DNA from: Flavobacterium covae | GTDB lineage: Bacteria > Bacteroidota > Bacteroidia > Flavobacteriales > Flavobacteriaceae | Assembly (NCBI GenBank): GCA_019565575.1 | Contig: CP067379.1 | Span: 186,001-250,000 of the forward strand | Reading direction: 5' to 3' | DNA length: 64,000 bases | Shown: positions 10,101 through 19,892 of the stretch, in pieces | Numbering within the stretch: position 1 is the first letter of the stretch | How the letters are laid out: each line of letters begins with the position of its first letter | Made by a program: the position numbers and the translations under genes | The notes under the pieces: generated by a model | The model's input: only the letters and a program-made list of their open reading frames with translations | Databases searched by the model: none | Told to the model about the DNA's origin: nothing

Positions 10101-11108
10101 TTAATTTACCGTGTTAAGCATTTTCCACAACTTATCTTTTAACTCTAGCATTCCTTGTTGCGCTACAGAAGAAATAAATAAATATTCAATACCTTTAAAA
10201 TCCTGATCTAATTGTACTTTCATTTCAGTCTTTAACTCATCATCTAACATATCACATTTAGAAATTACAACTAATCGTTCTTTATCTAAAAGTTCTGGAT
10301 TATATCTACGTAATTCATCAATTAAAATATCGTATTGTTTTCTAATATTATCCGCATCAGCAGGAATCAAAAAAAGCAAGGTAGAATTACGCTCAATATG
10401 ACGTAAAAAATAATGTCCTAACCCACGACCTTCCGCTGCTCCTTCTATAATTCCTGGAATATCGGCTATTACAAAAGATTGAAAATCACGGTATGCTACA
10501 ATTCCTAAATTAGGTTTTAATGTTGTAAAAGGATAATCAGCTATTTTAGGCTTAGCAGAGGTTAGTACAGATAATAATGTAGATTTACCTGCATTAGGAA
10601 AACCAACTAAACCCACATCTGCTAGTACCTTTAATTCTAGAATAATATCCATTTCGTTACTCGGCATGCCTGGTTGAGCATATCTTGGTGTTTGATTAGT
10701 TGCGCTTCTAAAATGCCAATTTCCTAATCCTCCTTTACCTCCTTTTACCAATATTTCTTTTTGTCCATGTTCTGTAATTTCAAATAATACTTCATCTGTA
10801 TCTTTGTCTTTTACTACAGTTCCCAAAGGCACTTCTAGGAACTTATCTTCTCCATCATGACCTGTAGAACGAGATGAACCTCCATCTCCTCCATGACCTG
10901 CTTTAATATGTCTTAAAAATTTCAAATGAAATAATGTCCATAGATTCTTATTTCCTACTACTATAACATGACCTCCGCGACCTCCATCTCCTCCATCAGG
11001 ACCTCCTTTTTCAATAAATTTTTCTCGGTGTAAATGAGAAGAACCTTTCCCTCCTTTACCTGAAGCTGCATATATTTTTACGTAATCTACAAAGTTACCC
11101 TCTGTCAT
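10101..11108 (-). CDS. obg: Obg family GTPase (CgtA)
   Basis: A 335-residue protein, normal for Obg. The Gly-rich N-terminal OBG fold (residues 1-158, with [13 protein letters not shown] and [12 protein letters not shown]) precedes the G domain. G1 is GFPNAGKS (169-176), the switch I region reads [11 protein letters not shown]3 is DIPG (216-219) and the NKxD motif reads SKCD (283-286). Obg binds the 50S subunit and is essential for late ribosome assembly and stress control. A -7-type box TACTTTTG lies about 30 bases upstream on the minus strand (11138-11145), without a clear -33 partner. Downstream 28 bases later is the M43 gene. Confidence 0.97.
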   Translation of the reverse strand: MTEGNFVDYVKIYAASGKGGKGSSHLHREKFIEKGGPDGGDGGRGGHVIVVGNKNLWTLFHLKFLRHIKAGHGGDGGSSRSTGHDGEDKFLEVPLGTVVKDKDTDEVLFEITEHGQKEILVKGGKGGLGNWHFRSATNQTPRYAQPGMPSNEMDIILELKVLADVGLVGFPNAGKSTLLSVLTSAKPKIADYPFTTLKPNLGIVAYRDFQSFVIADIPGIIEGAAEGRGLGHYFLRHIERNSTLLFLIPADADNIRKQYDILIDELRRYNPELLDKERLVVISKCDMLDDELKTEMKVQLDQDFKGIEYLFISSVAQQGMLELKDKLWKMLNTVN

Positions 11109-11242
11109 CTTTTCTTTTTATTGCTTTATATATAAATCAAAAGTATTCAAGAACAGGTTATTGCTTTCTTCTTTACTCACAACCTTCTTTTACTTCTCTC
11201 TCCCCAACCATTAGCTTGATCTTCAGCTATTTTTTTTTAATT

Positions 11243-12525
11243 TTAATTTATTTCTCTTAATGAACGAACAATCACTTTATCTATCTTTACTCCATCCATA
11301 TCTATTACTTCTAGTTCCATTCTATTCCAAATAAGTTTTTCTCCTACTTTGGGAATGGAACCTAATTCTGTCATAATTAATCCACTTACTGTTGTAACTT
11401 CGTAATCATTAATCAGATCATCCATATCAAAATAAGTTAGGAAATCATGCAAAGAATAATGTCCATCTACAAGCCAACTTCCATCTTCTCTTGATATTAA
11501 CTGAAATTCTTCTTCATAAAACTCAGAAGCATCACCTACTAATGCTTCTAAAATATCATTAAGAGTTATAATACCTTGTAATACGCCATGTTCATCTGTT
11601 ACAAAAGCATAATGTACCTTTGTTTTCTTAAAAATTTCTAAAGCCTTATAGGCCGAAGTGTGTTCGATAAAATAGACAGGTTCTTTCGTTATTGAACGCA
11701 AATCAAAATTTCCTCTATTTTCAAAACTTGCAAATAAATCTTTCAAAAAGACCACTCCTACAACATTATCTAAATTATCTTCACAAACAGGATATACAGA
11801 GTGTAATTCTTCTAATACTTGTGATTTTAAATCATTCACATGATCTTCTAATGAAAGATAAACTACTGATTTTCTATGTGTCATTAAGGAATTAACTTTA
11901 CGATCACCAATATGAAAAACACGTTCTACTATGTCTTGTTCAATTTCTTGTACTTCTCCTCCTTCAGTTCCTTCTTTAATAATAGCCTTTATTTCCTCTT
12001 CAGTAACCTTTCCGTCTGCTGTTGGTTTTATATTAAGAACTTTCAATATAAACTCAGTAGAACTGGTTAATAACCAAATAAAAGGAGCTGTAGCTACGGA
12101 AATCATTTTCATAGGTACAGCTACCGCTTTAGCAATTGTTTCAGGGTAATTTAAACCAATTCTTTTAGGTAATAACTCTCCTAACACTAAAGAAAAAAAA
12201 GTTAACATTACCACTACAACTCCTGTCCCTAAGCTTTTAGAATATGGAACTGTTACAGGATAACTTTCAAAAAACGCTTGTACATCATGCGTTATTTTAT
12301 CTCCAGAGTAAATACCTGTTAAGATTCCTATTAAGGTAATCCCTATTTGTACCGTTGACAAAAATTTATTGGGAGAATTGGCTAAATCTAATGCTGTTTT
12401 TGCACTCGTATTGCCTTTTTGGCTGCGGTTTCTAACCTATTTTTTCTTGCTGATATGAGTGCAATCTCTGACATAGAAAAAACTCCATTTAACAGTATCA
12501 ACAAGAATATTATGACTATTTCCAT
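11243..12525 (-). CDS. CNNM/CBS/CorC_HlyC transport-associated membrane protein (one frameshift)
   Basis: The N-terminal CNNM (DUF21) domain has about four membrane helices. It is followed by a CBS pair (MTHRKSVVYLSLEDHVNDL ... LQGIITLNDILEALVGD) and a C-terminal CorC_HlyC domain (DGSWLVDGHYSLHDFLTYF). The family, called hemolysin-like or magnesium/cobalt efflux, is linked to divalent metal homeostasis; gliding protein GldE is a relative, but the neighbours here (obg, adk) give no sign of a gld locus. The start at 12525 (MEIVIIFLLILLNGVF) connects to the rest only if one A is added in the five-A run near 12418 (KKGNTSAKTALDLA). Corrected length is about 428 residues, normal for the family. 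Confidence 0.88.
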
Positions 12526-12642
12526 TAATTATCTTCGTTTGATTTGGGTAAGTTTTAAACTATAAATCATTTGTTTTATTTGATTTAATTTACACAAAAA
12601 TATAACATTTCGCTTTTTTAATTTAAACCCTACAAACAAATC

Positions 12643-13215
12643 TTATAATTTTTCTATAACTGAACTTAATCGTTGTGTAACTTCTTCAATTGTACCAATA
12701 CCATCTATAGCATGAAATTTTCCTTTATTTTGATAATACCCAATTAAAGGGGCTGTTTTTTCATTATATTCTTCGTAACGGTTTCTTATTTTTTCTTCAT
12801 CTTGATCATCTGTACGTCCTGATGTTTTACCACGTTCTAGTAATCGTTGTACTAAAATTTCATCATCTGCTTCTAGAGCAATCGTTGCTGTAACTATCTG
12901 TTCTTTACTGGTCAGAAAAAGATCAAGAGCTTCTGCTTGGGCAATAGTTCTAGGAAATCCATCAAATAAAAAACCAAATGAATTAGAATTCTTTTCAACT
13001 TCAGATTCCAACATCTTAATGGTAACATCATCTGGCACTAAATCACCTTTGTCAATATATGTCTTAGCTAACATTCCTAATTCCGTTTTATTTTTAATAT
13101 TAAAACGAAAGATATCTCCAGTTGACAAATGAGTTAAATTATATTTTTTTGTTAAAAATTCAGCTTGAGTCCCTTTTCCCGCTCCAGGTTTTCCGAAAAG
13201 AACGATATTAATCAT
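12643..13215 (-). CDS. adk: Adenylate kinase
   Basis: A 190-residue short-form adenylate kinase that interconverts ATP + AMP and 2 ADP. The P-loop is GKPGAGKGTQ (8-17), the AMP-binding motif is STGDIFR, then FDGFPRTIAQAE, and the short LID region reads ERGKTSGRTDDQDEEKIRNRY without zinc cysteines. It follows hpt by 15 bases in the same direction, so purine salvage and nucleotide balance genes form a small operon. Confidence 0.97.
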   Translation of the reverse strand: MINIVLFGKPGAGKGTQAEFLTKKYNLTHLSTGDIFRFNIKNKTELGMLAKTYIDKGDLVPDDVTIKMLESEVEKNSNSFGFLFDGFPRTIAQAEALDLFLTSKEQIVTATIALEADDEILVQRLLERGKTSGRTDDQDEEKIRNRYEEYNEKTAPLIGYYQNKGKFHAIDGIGTIEEVTQRLSSVIEKL

Positions 13216-13253
13216 TTTATTCTAAAATTTTTATTTTGTTAATCTTATTTTTA

Positions 13254-13788
13254 TTATTCTGCTAACTGATATACTTCCTTCCAGGTTTCGTCCTAAACCA
13301 TCATAATCTAAGCCATACCCTACAATAAACTTATTTGGAATTCTAATTCCTACATAGTCTAGCTTTATCTCTTTAGTATAAGCCTCTGGTTTAAAAAACA
13401 AAGTAGCTATTTTAAGTCTTTTAACCCCTTGGTTCTTAAAAATATTTTTTAGTTCTTCTACTGTATTTCCTGTATCTACAATATCTTCTACGATTACCAC
13501 ACTTCTCCCTTGTAAATCTTGATTTAAACCAATTAACTGTTTCACTTCATGAGTCGTACTGATCCCTTCATAAGAAGCTAATTTTATAAACGAAACTTCG
13601 CAAGAAGAATCATAATGCTTCATCAAATCTGACAAAAACATAAATGATCCATTGAGTACTCCTATAAAAACGGGTATTTCATCTTCAAAATCATTTTTGA
13701 TTTGCTGGGCTAAATTACCTATAGCGAAATCAAGCTCTTCAGACCCTATAAACGGTTTAAAATACTTATCGTGTAACTTAATCTCCAT
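13254..13788 (-). CDS. hpt: Hypoxanthine phosphoribosyltransferase (3' end shifted by one base)
   Basis: This salvage enzyme converts hypoxanthine or guanine plus PRPP to IMP or GMP. The PRPP loop VVIVEDIVDTGNT and the flexible-loop and purine-contact region (KLASYEG, PNKFIVGYGLDYDGLGRNLE) are intact. As written, the frame ends in an atypical basic tail (SISVSRIIKIRLTK, stop near 13231). Removing one G from the GGAAGGAAG context at about 13274-13282 gives NLEEVYQLAE and a stop at 13254, a much more usual C-terminus for this family. I therefore prefer the shorter end. It is co-directional with adk. Confidence 0.92.
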
Positions 13789-14003
13789 TTTGTGTTGTTT
13801 AAAAAAATAAACAGCAAAGATAACATAAAGATTTTAGATATTAGTTTTAAGTTCTTAAGTTTTTATTTACTTTTTGGAACTCTATTTTAAAAAAATAATC
13901 TTGTAGAAAATTATTTTTTCATTCAAATTCAGTAAAAAATAATTATTTCATCAGATTTTCGTTTCCTTAAATTATAAAACCAATTTAAAAACTCTGATGA
14001 TCA

Positions 14004-15778
14004 AGAGGCTGTCCAAAAAGTTTAGGACAGCCTTTTTATTGCTGTTTTACTCTAAAACATGTATTTTAGAGGTGACAAAAAACAAGCAATGGCTAAAGTA
14101 ACATTTAAAAACCAGACAGGCAATTCTCCAGAACTTTTTCCAATCAATATTTTTGATAAAATTGATGATAACCACCCTGTTCGACTGGTCGATTCTATAG
14201 TTGACAGACTTGATATTAGCGACATAGTTAAGCTTTATCGCGGTGGTGGATGCCCTGCTTACCATCCTAGAATGCTAATCAAAGTATTGTTTTATAGCTA
14301 TTTGTCAAATATCTATTCTTGCCGAAAAATAGCCAAAGCACTTAATGAGAACATTCATTTTATGTTTATCTCAGGCAATTCCACTCCTGGGTTTAGAACC
14401 ATTAACGAGTTTAGAGGCAAAATTTTGAAAGATAAAATCAAAGTTTTATTCGCAGAAGTAGTAAAAATATTGGTCGACCTAGGTTATATAAGCCTTGATG
14501 TTCAATATATTGATGGTACTAAAATTGAAGCAAAATCCAACAAATACACCTTTGTTTGGCGTGGTTCGGTTGAAAAATACAAAGAGAAATTAGAAGTAAA
14601 AATCAACACTATTTTATCTGATATAGAAAACAGTATACAATCAGAAAACCAAGAACTTAACCAAGAAGCATTGCCAAAAAAAATCAATTCAGATGAATTA
14701 AAAGAAAAGCTATCAGAATTGAATAAAAAGTTAAAAGAACCGACTAAGAAACAGGTAAAAGAACTACAGAAATTACAGGAAGAACACCTTCCAAGATTAG
14801 AGAAATACGAAAAGGATTTAGAAATACTTGGAAATAGAAACTCTTATAGTAAGACAGACCCTGACGCTACTTTTATGAGAATGAAGGAAGATCATATGAG
14901 AAATGGGCAACTCAAACCAGCTTACAACCCTCAAATATCAACTGAAAATCAATTTATTACACACGTTTCTATACATCAAACGACCAACGATACCAACACA
15001 TTAGAGTCACACTTAAACAGTTTTGAAGAAAACTATAATAGACAAAGTAAAGAAGTTGTCGCCGATGCTGGATATGGCAGTGAAGAAAATTACCAAATGC
15101 TTAAAAACAAGCAAATTGAGCCCTTTGTAAAGTACAATTATTTTCATGCAGAGCAGAAAAAGAAACTTAAAGAGAATCCTTTTTAGTGCAAAATTTATTT
15201 TACAATCAACAATACGATTTCTATATCTGTCCTATGGGGCAAAAAATGGAAAACATAGGAATAGGTAAGCGAATCTCTAGCAATGGATATGAATCAGAAG
15301 TGACTTATTATCAAGCTAAACGATGCGAAGGATGCCCATTGAGAAGTTTATGCCACAAAGCAAAAGGGAATCGAAAAATAGAAGTCAATCACCCTCTAAA
15401 TTGCCTAAAAAACGAAGCTAAAGAATTACTAAACTCAAAAAAAGGACACAAACACAGAAGTAAAAGACCTGTTGAAGTAGAGGCAGTATTCGGACAACTA
15501 AAAAACAACAATAAATTTAATCGGTTTACATTTTTTGGGTTAGAAATGGTAGAAATGGAGTTTCTACTAATGGCGCTTGGTCATAATTTCAGAAAAATGG
15601 TGGCTACAACTACAGATTCAATGAAAAAAGCTTTTAAAACAACTCGTTCTTGCTCAACATACAACTATATGACTCGATTTTGCCTTCTAATTGTTTTTGA
15701 AAAATTAAATTTTACTAGCAATCACCAACATCGTGAATTTGCGGCATAAAAAAAGCTGCCCTTTTAGGACAGCCTCTT
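14004..15778 (+). mobile_element. IS1182-family insertion sequence, copy 1
   Basis: An element of about 1.77 kb with inverted ends AGAGGCTGTCC(A/T)AAAAG. The left end is followed at once by the complement (GGACAGCC and a T-run), so it folds into a terminator-like hairpin; the right end has a similar hairpin (GCTGCCC ... GGACAGC). It encodes one DDE transposase. A nearly identical copy lies inverted at 19893-21667. No target duplication is obvious. Confidence 0.88.
14059..15749 (+). CDS. IS1182 family transposase (one homopolymer frameshift)
   Basis: The N-terminal DUF772-type domain ([19 protein letters not shown] ... [24 protein letters not shown]) is followed by the catalytic region with [13 protein letters not shown], a coiled-coil insertion of about residues 170-260, [13 protein letters not shown] and the C-terminal [14 protein letters not shown] with the catalytic Glu. 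The likely start is Met11 ([12 protein letters not shown]), as in relatives. The frame breaks at the T-run near 15182, which has five T here and six in the second copy, so the enzyme may be intact in the cell. Confidence 0.88.
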
Positions 15779-16293
15779 CATTCCCTTTATCATTATGTAG
15801 TTCGCTATAAAATAAAATATTGCTCACAAAACAGCGTTAAAACTCTAGTTAGTTTATGAAATAAAAAAATTCCCCCTCTAACCTATCAAATTTTAACTTT
15901 CAAATTTTAACTTTTTACTCTAAAATTCGCATCATATAAGACAAAGACTACAACATAGAGATAAAACAACTAAAACACAAGACAATAAACAAAACACAAC
16001 AAGCTCAACAACAAATAGTTAACCAATAAAAAATAAAAAAACAGACTTTAACAAAATATACGGAAAAACCGTATATTTTTTAACAGAATTTTCTCTAATT
16101 TTGAATCAAGCAAAACAAACTAAAAAACTATAAATAAACACCCTACTTATTTCAAAGCGTACTTTTAACCCAAAGTCGTCTTTCATTAAAATACCCTTCC
16201 CAAACGGGGTATTTTTTTTTATTAATACCTCATCTTCATTCGTTTTTTTGAAAAAAATAGTATATTTGCTCTACACACAACACAACAACTACA
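15779..16293. promoter_or_regulatory. Non-coding region upstream of purK with two hairpins and a promoter
   Basis: No ORF is supported over this 515-base stretch. It holds a perfect palindrome AAAATATACGG-(5)-CCGTATATTTT at 16053-16082. A stem AAAATACCC ... GGGGTATTTT followed by a T-run is at 16188-16220 and looks like an intrinsic terminator. A good -7 box TATATTTG lies at 16261-16268, with TTC, a near match to the TTG -33 box, exactly 19 bases upstream (16239-16241). The promoter would start transcription about 20 bases before purK. Confidence 0.6.
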
Positions 16294-17451
16294 ATGAATT
16301 ATTATTTTTCTTCTGATTTTAAATTGGGAATATTAGGAGGTGGTCAATTAGGAAAAATGCTTCTATGGGAAACACAAAAATTTGACATCCAAACATTTGT
16401 TCTAGATCCTAACGAAGAAGCTCCAGCAAGAACAGGATGCGATGAATTTTACCAAGGTAATTTACTAGATTTTGACACCGTTTATCAATTTGGAAAAAAA
16501 GTTAACTTATTAACTCTTGAAATAGAACATGTAAACCTAGAAGCTTTAGAAAAACTAGAAGAAGAAGGCTTAGCTATTTATCCATCGCCCAAAACCTTAC
16601 GATTAATTCAAAACAAAGGACAACAAAAGGATTTCTATTCAAAAAACAATATTCCTACTTCAGTACACCAACGTTTTTTTGACATTACTGATCTAAAAGA
16701 AGCTATTAAAAAAAATGAATTAGAATTTCCTTTTGTCTGGAAATCAGCTCAAGGTGGTTATGATGGGAATGGCGTAAAAATTGTTCGTTCTAGCATGGAT
16801 TTACTTCATTTACCTGAAGTAGAATGTTTAGCGGAAGACTTAGTTTCTTTTAAAAATGAGTTAGCGGTAATAGTTGCTCGCAATCCTAAAGGAGAAATAA
16901 AAACATATCCCGTAGTTGAAATGGAATTTCACCCAGAAGCCAATCAGGTAGAATACACCATTTGTCCTGCTAGGATTGACGATACTGTAGCACAAAAAGC
17001 ACGCGAGGTGGCTTTAAAGGTTTCTGAAGCGATGAACCACGTGGGCTTGCTTGCGGTAGAGATGTTTCAAACAGAAGATGATGATATTCTTGTAAATGAA
17101 GTTGCGCCTCGCCCACACAATTCAGGTCATTATAGTATTGAAGCAAGTTATACCTCACAATTTGAACAGCACCTGCGGGCTATTTTAGATTTACCTCTAG
17201 GCAATACAAATAGTAAAGTAGCTGGTATTATGGTAAATTTAGTCGGAGAAGAAGGCTATTCTGGACAAGTAGTCTATAAAAATATCGGACAAATAATGGC
17301 AATAGAAGGTGTGACTCCTCATATTTATGGAAAACGCGAAACAAGACCTTTCCGTAAAATGGGACATGTAACGATAGTAAATGAAAACATGAGTGAAGCA
17401 AGAAGAATTGCTGAAGAAGTAAAAAATAATATTAGAGTGATTAGTCAATAG
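16294..17451 (+). CDS. purK: N5-carboxyaminoimidazole ribonucleotide synthase
   Basis: A 385-residue ATP-grasp enzyme that carboxylates AIR to N5-CAIR with ATP and bicarbonate in purine synthesis. The N-terminal motif is LGILGGGQLGKML. The ATP-grasp region shows FVWKSAQGGYDGNGVKI and LAVEMFQTEDDDILVNEVAPRPHNSGHYSIEA, and the C-terminal region shows HIYGKRETRPFRKMGHVTI. purK and purE normally act in sequence and are often adjacent; here two defence-type genes separate them. A Bacteroidota-type promoter lies just upstream. Confidence 0.97.
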   Translation: MNYYFSSDFKLGILGGGQLGKMLLWETQKFDIQTFVLDPNEEAPARTGCDEFYQGNLLDFDTVYQFGKKVNLLTLEIEHVNLEALEKLEEEGLAIYPSPKTLRLIQNKGQQKDFYSKNNIPTSVHQRFFDITDLKEAIKKNELEFPFVWKSAQGGYDGNGVKIVRSSMDLLHLPEVECLAEDLVSFKNELAVIVARNPKGEIKTYPVVEMEFHPEANQVEYTICPARIDDTVAQKAREVALKVSEAMNHVGLLAVEMFQTEDDDILVNEVAPRPHNSGHYSIEASYTSQFEQHLRAILDLPLGNTNSKVAGIMVNLVGEEGYSGQVVYKNIGQIMAIEGVTPHIYGKRETRPFRKMGHVTIVNENMSEARRIAEEVKNNIRVISQ

Positions 17452-17522
17452 AAAAGCCTCCTAACCCCCAAAGGGGGAATTTAAAAATTCATAAAAAGTT
17501 ATAAATTTGTAATTAAAAATAA

Positions 17523-18803
17523 ATGAAACTTTCAAAGTTACATATAGACCAATACAGACATTTAGAAAATTTAGATTTTGACTTTACCTATCCTATGGAT
17601 TTTCACGATGAAACAATGCGTGGAAAACCTTTAAACAAAATATGTTTTATTGGGCAAAGTGGAACAGGAAAAACGAAGTTATTAGAACTAATACACAAAG
17701 ATATTAGCAATCTACTGAATACTGAATTAGATGAAGATAGCAAAATCTGGATAAATTTCAATAAATATGATAGTACTATTGGATTACAGATAAACGAAAA
17801 TAACTTTAGTTTTAAAGAAGGCAATTACTACCTAAATGGAAACATTATACAAAGAAGTTCGAATAAATCAACTTTTACTAGCACACTTATAAAAGAAGCA
17901 AAAAGTCTATTTTATTTTACAGCTGAACTACTATCAACTAAAAATTTAGAATTTTTCGAAAAAGAACCTATTTTGTTAATAGAGAAATCTAGAACTTTTT
18001 CTTTTATTGATCAATTTGCTGTAAATGAAAATCAAAACATAATTTTCAATGACAATATTGAAGAAGAAATTTGGATCAGATTACTAAATTCAAGTATAAA
18101 TTATTTACAAAACTTTTTACAATTTGCAACAGAATTAATTAATAGCGGAAATGTACTAGACAATTCCTCTCAAAACAAAATAGATGCTTGGAAATCAGAA
18201 AATATAAATCCTCTAATAGATTTTTCAGAAAAATTCAATATCATCTTAGAGAAAATTCAATTAGAAGTTGATTTAACAAATGCAAAAAACATTATCCCTT
18301 TAAAAAATAAAAACACAGGAGAGAATGTTGATATAAAAAACATCAGTACGGGAACCAAACAACTTTTAATCAACTCCTTACCTCTTTACAAACTCGAAAC
18401 CAATGAATCAATCGTCTTAATAGACGAACCAGAACGTTCTTTATATCCTGATATGCAAATGGATTTAATGGACTATTATCAAAATCTTGCACCAGAAGCT
18501 CAATTTATAATTGCAACCCACTCTCCTTTTATCGCAGCGTCTTTTGAACCTTGCGAGCGATTTATTTTATATTTCGATGAAGATGGAAAAGTGGCAGTAA
18601 GACAAGGAACGTCTCCTATAGGTGATGACCCGAATGACTTATTAAGCAATGATTTTAAAATAGATTACATTAACAAATTTGGTCACCAAAAATTTCAGGA
18701 ATACATTGACTTAAAACAAAAAGTTTATTTTGAAAAAGACGAAAAACGAAAAGAAGAGTATTTAGAAAAATTAGAAAAACTAGGAGACCAATATAACTTC
18801 TAA
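17523..18803 (+). CDS. AAA/ABC-type ATPase of a Septu-like (PtuA-like) two-gene system
   Basis: A 426-residue ATPase of the SMC/RecF-like 'overcoming lysogenization defect'-related group. Walker A is FIGQSGTGKTKLLE (about residues 42-55). A long variable middle part with predicted helices follows. The signature is NISTGTKQLL, Walker B is IVLIDEPERSLYPD and the H-loop is FIIATHSPFIAAS. A Lys/Glu-rich C-terminal helix ends the protein. The stop is 3 bases before the start of an HNH nuclease gene, the arrangement of Septu (PtuA-PtuB) and of the ATPase/HNH effector pair of some retrons. It stands 71 bases after purK and probably shares its transcript. Upstream there is only a small CCCCCAAAGGGGG hairpin (about 17466-17478). 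No reverse transcriptase or ncRNA was seen, so a retron is unlikely. Confidence 0.8.
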   Translation: MKLSKLHIDQYRHLENLDFDFTYPMDFHDETMRGKPLNKICFIGQSGTGKTKLLELIHKDISNLLNTELDEDSKIWINFNKYDSTIGLQINENNFSFKEGNYYLNGNIIQRSSNKSTFTSTLIKEAKSLFYFTAELLSTKNLEFFEKEPILLIEKSRTFSFIDQFAVNENQNIIFNDNIEEEIWIRLLNSSINYLQNFLQFATELINSGNVLDNSSQNKIDAWKSENINPLIDFSEKFNIILEKIQLEVDLTNAKNIIPLKNKNTGENVDIKNISTGTKQLLINSLPLYKLETNESIVLIDEPERSLYPDMQMDLMDYYQNLAPEAQFIIATHSPFIAASFEPCERFILYFDEDGKVAVRQGTSPIGDDPNDLLSNDFKIDYINKFGHQKFQEYIDLKQKVYFEKDEKRKEEYLEKLEKLGDQYNF

Positions 18804-18806
18804 GCC

Positions 18807-19379
18807 ATGAAAAGAATTATTAAAAGCCAAGACTCAAATGTTTTACAAGAAAATTTAATTTATAAAAAGGAAACAATCAAAAATTAAGAAAAATTCTTTT
18901 ACAAGAACAAAAAAATTTTTGCGCTTATACGGAGGAATATATCAACATAAATGACGCTGTTGATATTGAACATTTCAACCCAAATCTTAAATACACTGAT
19001 AAAGACTCATATTACAATTGGTTTATGGTAAAACACAAACCTAATAATAAAAAAGGACTCGATGGATTGAACCTATACTCCATCCCACAAATGAAGATTT
19101 CGAAAAAGAATAATTTACTTTGAAGGCTTTTTTATTCATAATCCTAATGATATTGAAGCTAAAAATTTGATTTCTTTGTTAAACTTAAATCATGAATCTT
19201 TTGTAAAAAACAGAAAAAATTATATTAAAAGACGAAAAGAAAGAATTCAAGAGTCAAATAAATCAAGTTTCGATTATTTTAAAGAAAAAATAGAAAAAGA
19301 AATTGACTCCATCAAATACCTTAGAGCCATACAAGAAGAATTTAACATAGACATTTGGAAAATGATTCCACAACCATAA
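18807..19379 (+). CDS. HNH endonuclease, PtuB-like partner of the ATPase (three homopolymer gaps)
   Basis: Starting at ATG 18807 (MKRIIKSQDSNVLQENLIY) the frame is interrupted by short A-runs near 18884, 19055 and 19111. Adding one A at each gives one continuous product of about 191 residues. The corrected sequence reads LLQEQKNFCAYTEEYI ... VDIEHFNPN ... YYNWFMVKHKPNNKKTRW ... ILHPTNEDFEKRIIYFEGFF ... IEAKNLISLLNLNHESFVKNRK. That is the layout of retron/Septu-type HNH proteins (CaYcE, EHfxP, then the N..K zinc-finger part, then the LNLN helix). The second Cys of CxxC is Thr here and the later CxxC pair is absent (KHKPN), so the zinc knuckle may be lost. All three gaps are single-base A deletions, like those in housekeeping genes nearby. 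Confidence 0.72.
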
Positions 19380-19406
19380 AATAATACATAATTTAGACAA
19401 CACACT

Positions 19407-19889
19407 ATGAAAGTAGCCATCGTAATGGGAAGCATCTCTGACATGCCAGTAATGCAGGATGCCATAAACATATTAGCAGAATTTGGAATCGAGACAGAAG
19501 TTGACATCGTTTCGGCTCACCGCACCCCTGAAAAGTTGGTTGATTTTAGTAGCAATGCACACAAAAGAGGAATCAATGTAATTATTGCTGGTGCCGGTGG
19601 AGCGGCACATTTACCAGGCATGGTCGCTTCGATGAGTCCACTACCAGTTATAGGTGTACCCGTAAAATCAAGCAATTCAATTGATGGATGGGATTCTGTT
19701 TTATCTATCTTACAAATGCCTGGCGGGGTTCCTGTTGCCACAGTAGCCTTAAATGGAGCTAAAAACGCAGGTATTTTAGCAGCACAAATTATTGGTGCAC
19801 AAAATCAAGACATTTTAAAAAGAATAATTGATTATAAAGAAGGTTTAAAACAAGCGGTTTTGAATGCCTCAGAAAATTTAAAAAAATAA
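19407..19889 (+). CDS. purE: N5-carboxyaminoimidazole ribonucleotide mutase
   Basis: A 160-residue class I PurE that converts N5-CAIR (the PurK product) to CAIR. It shows IVMGSISDMPVMQDA, VDIVSAHRTPEKLVDF with the catalytic His, and AGAGGAAHLPGMVASM plus PVKSSNSIDGWDSVLSI. It follows the HNH gene by 27 bases, and its stop is only 4 bases from the end of the second IS copy, so the IS ends just outside the operon. Confidence 0.97.
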   Translation: MKVAIVMGSISDMPVMQDAINILAEFGIETEVDIVSAHRTPEKLVDFSSNAHKRGINVIIAGAGGAAHLPGMVASMSPLPVIGVPVKSSNSIDGWDSVLSILQMPGGVPVATVALNGAKNAGILAAQIIGAQNQDILKRIIDYKEGLKQAVLNASENLKK

Positions 19890-19892
19890 TAG

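Noticed and set aside
11243..12525. Gliding protein GldE
   Set aside because: The CNNM/CBS/CorC layout fits, but the neighbours (obg, adk, hpt) are not a gld locus and no GldE-specific feature was recognised.
14502..14687. Small ORF on the opposite strand of the transposase
   Set aside because: It appears identically in both IS copies only because it is the antisense shadow of the transposase gene.
17523..19379. Retron
   Set aside because: An ATPase/HNH effector-like pair is present, but no reverse transcriptase or msr/msd-like RNA was seen.
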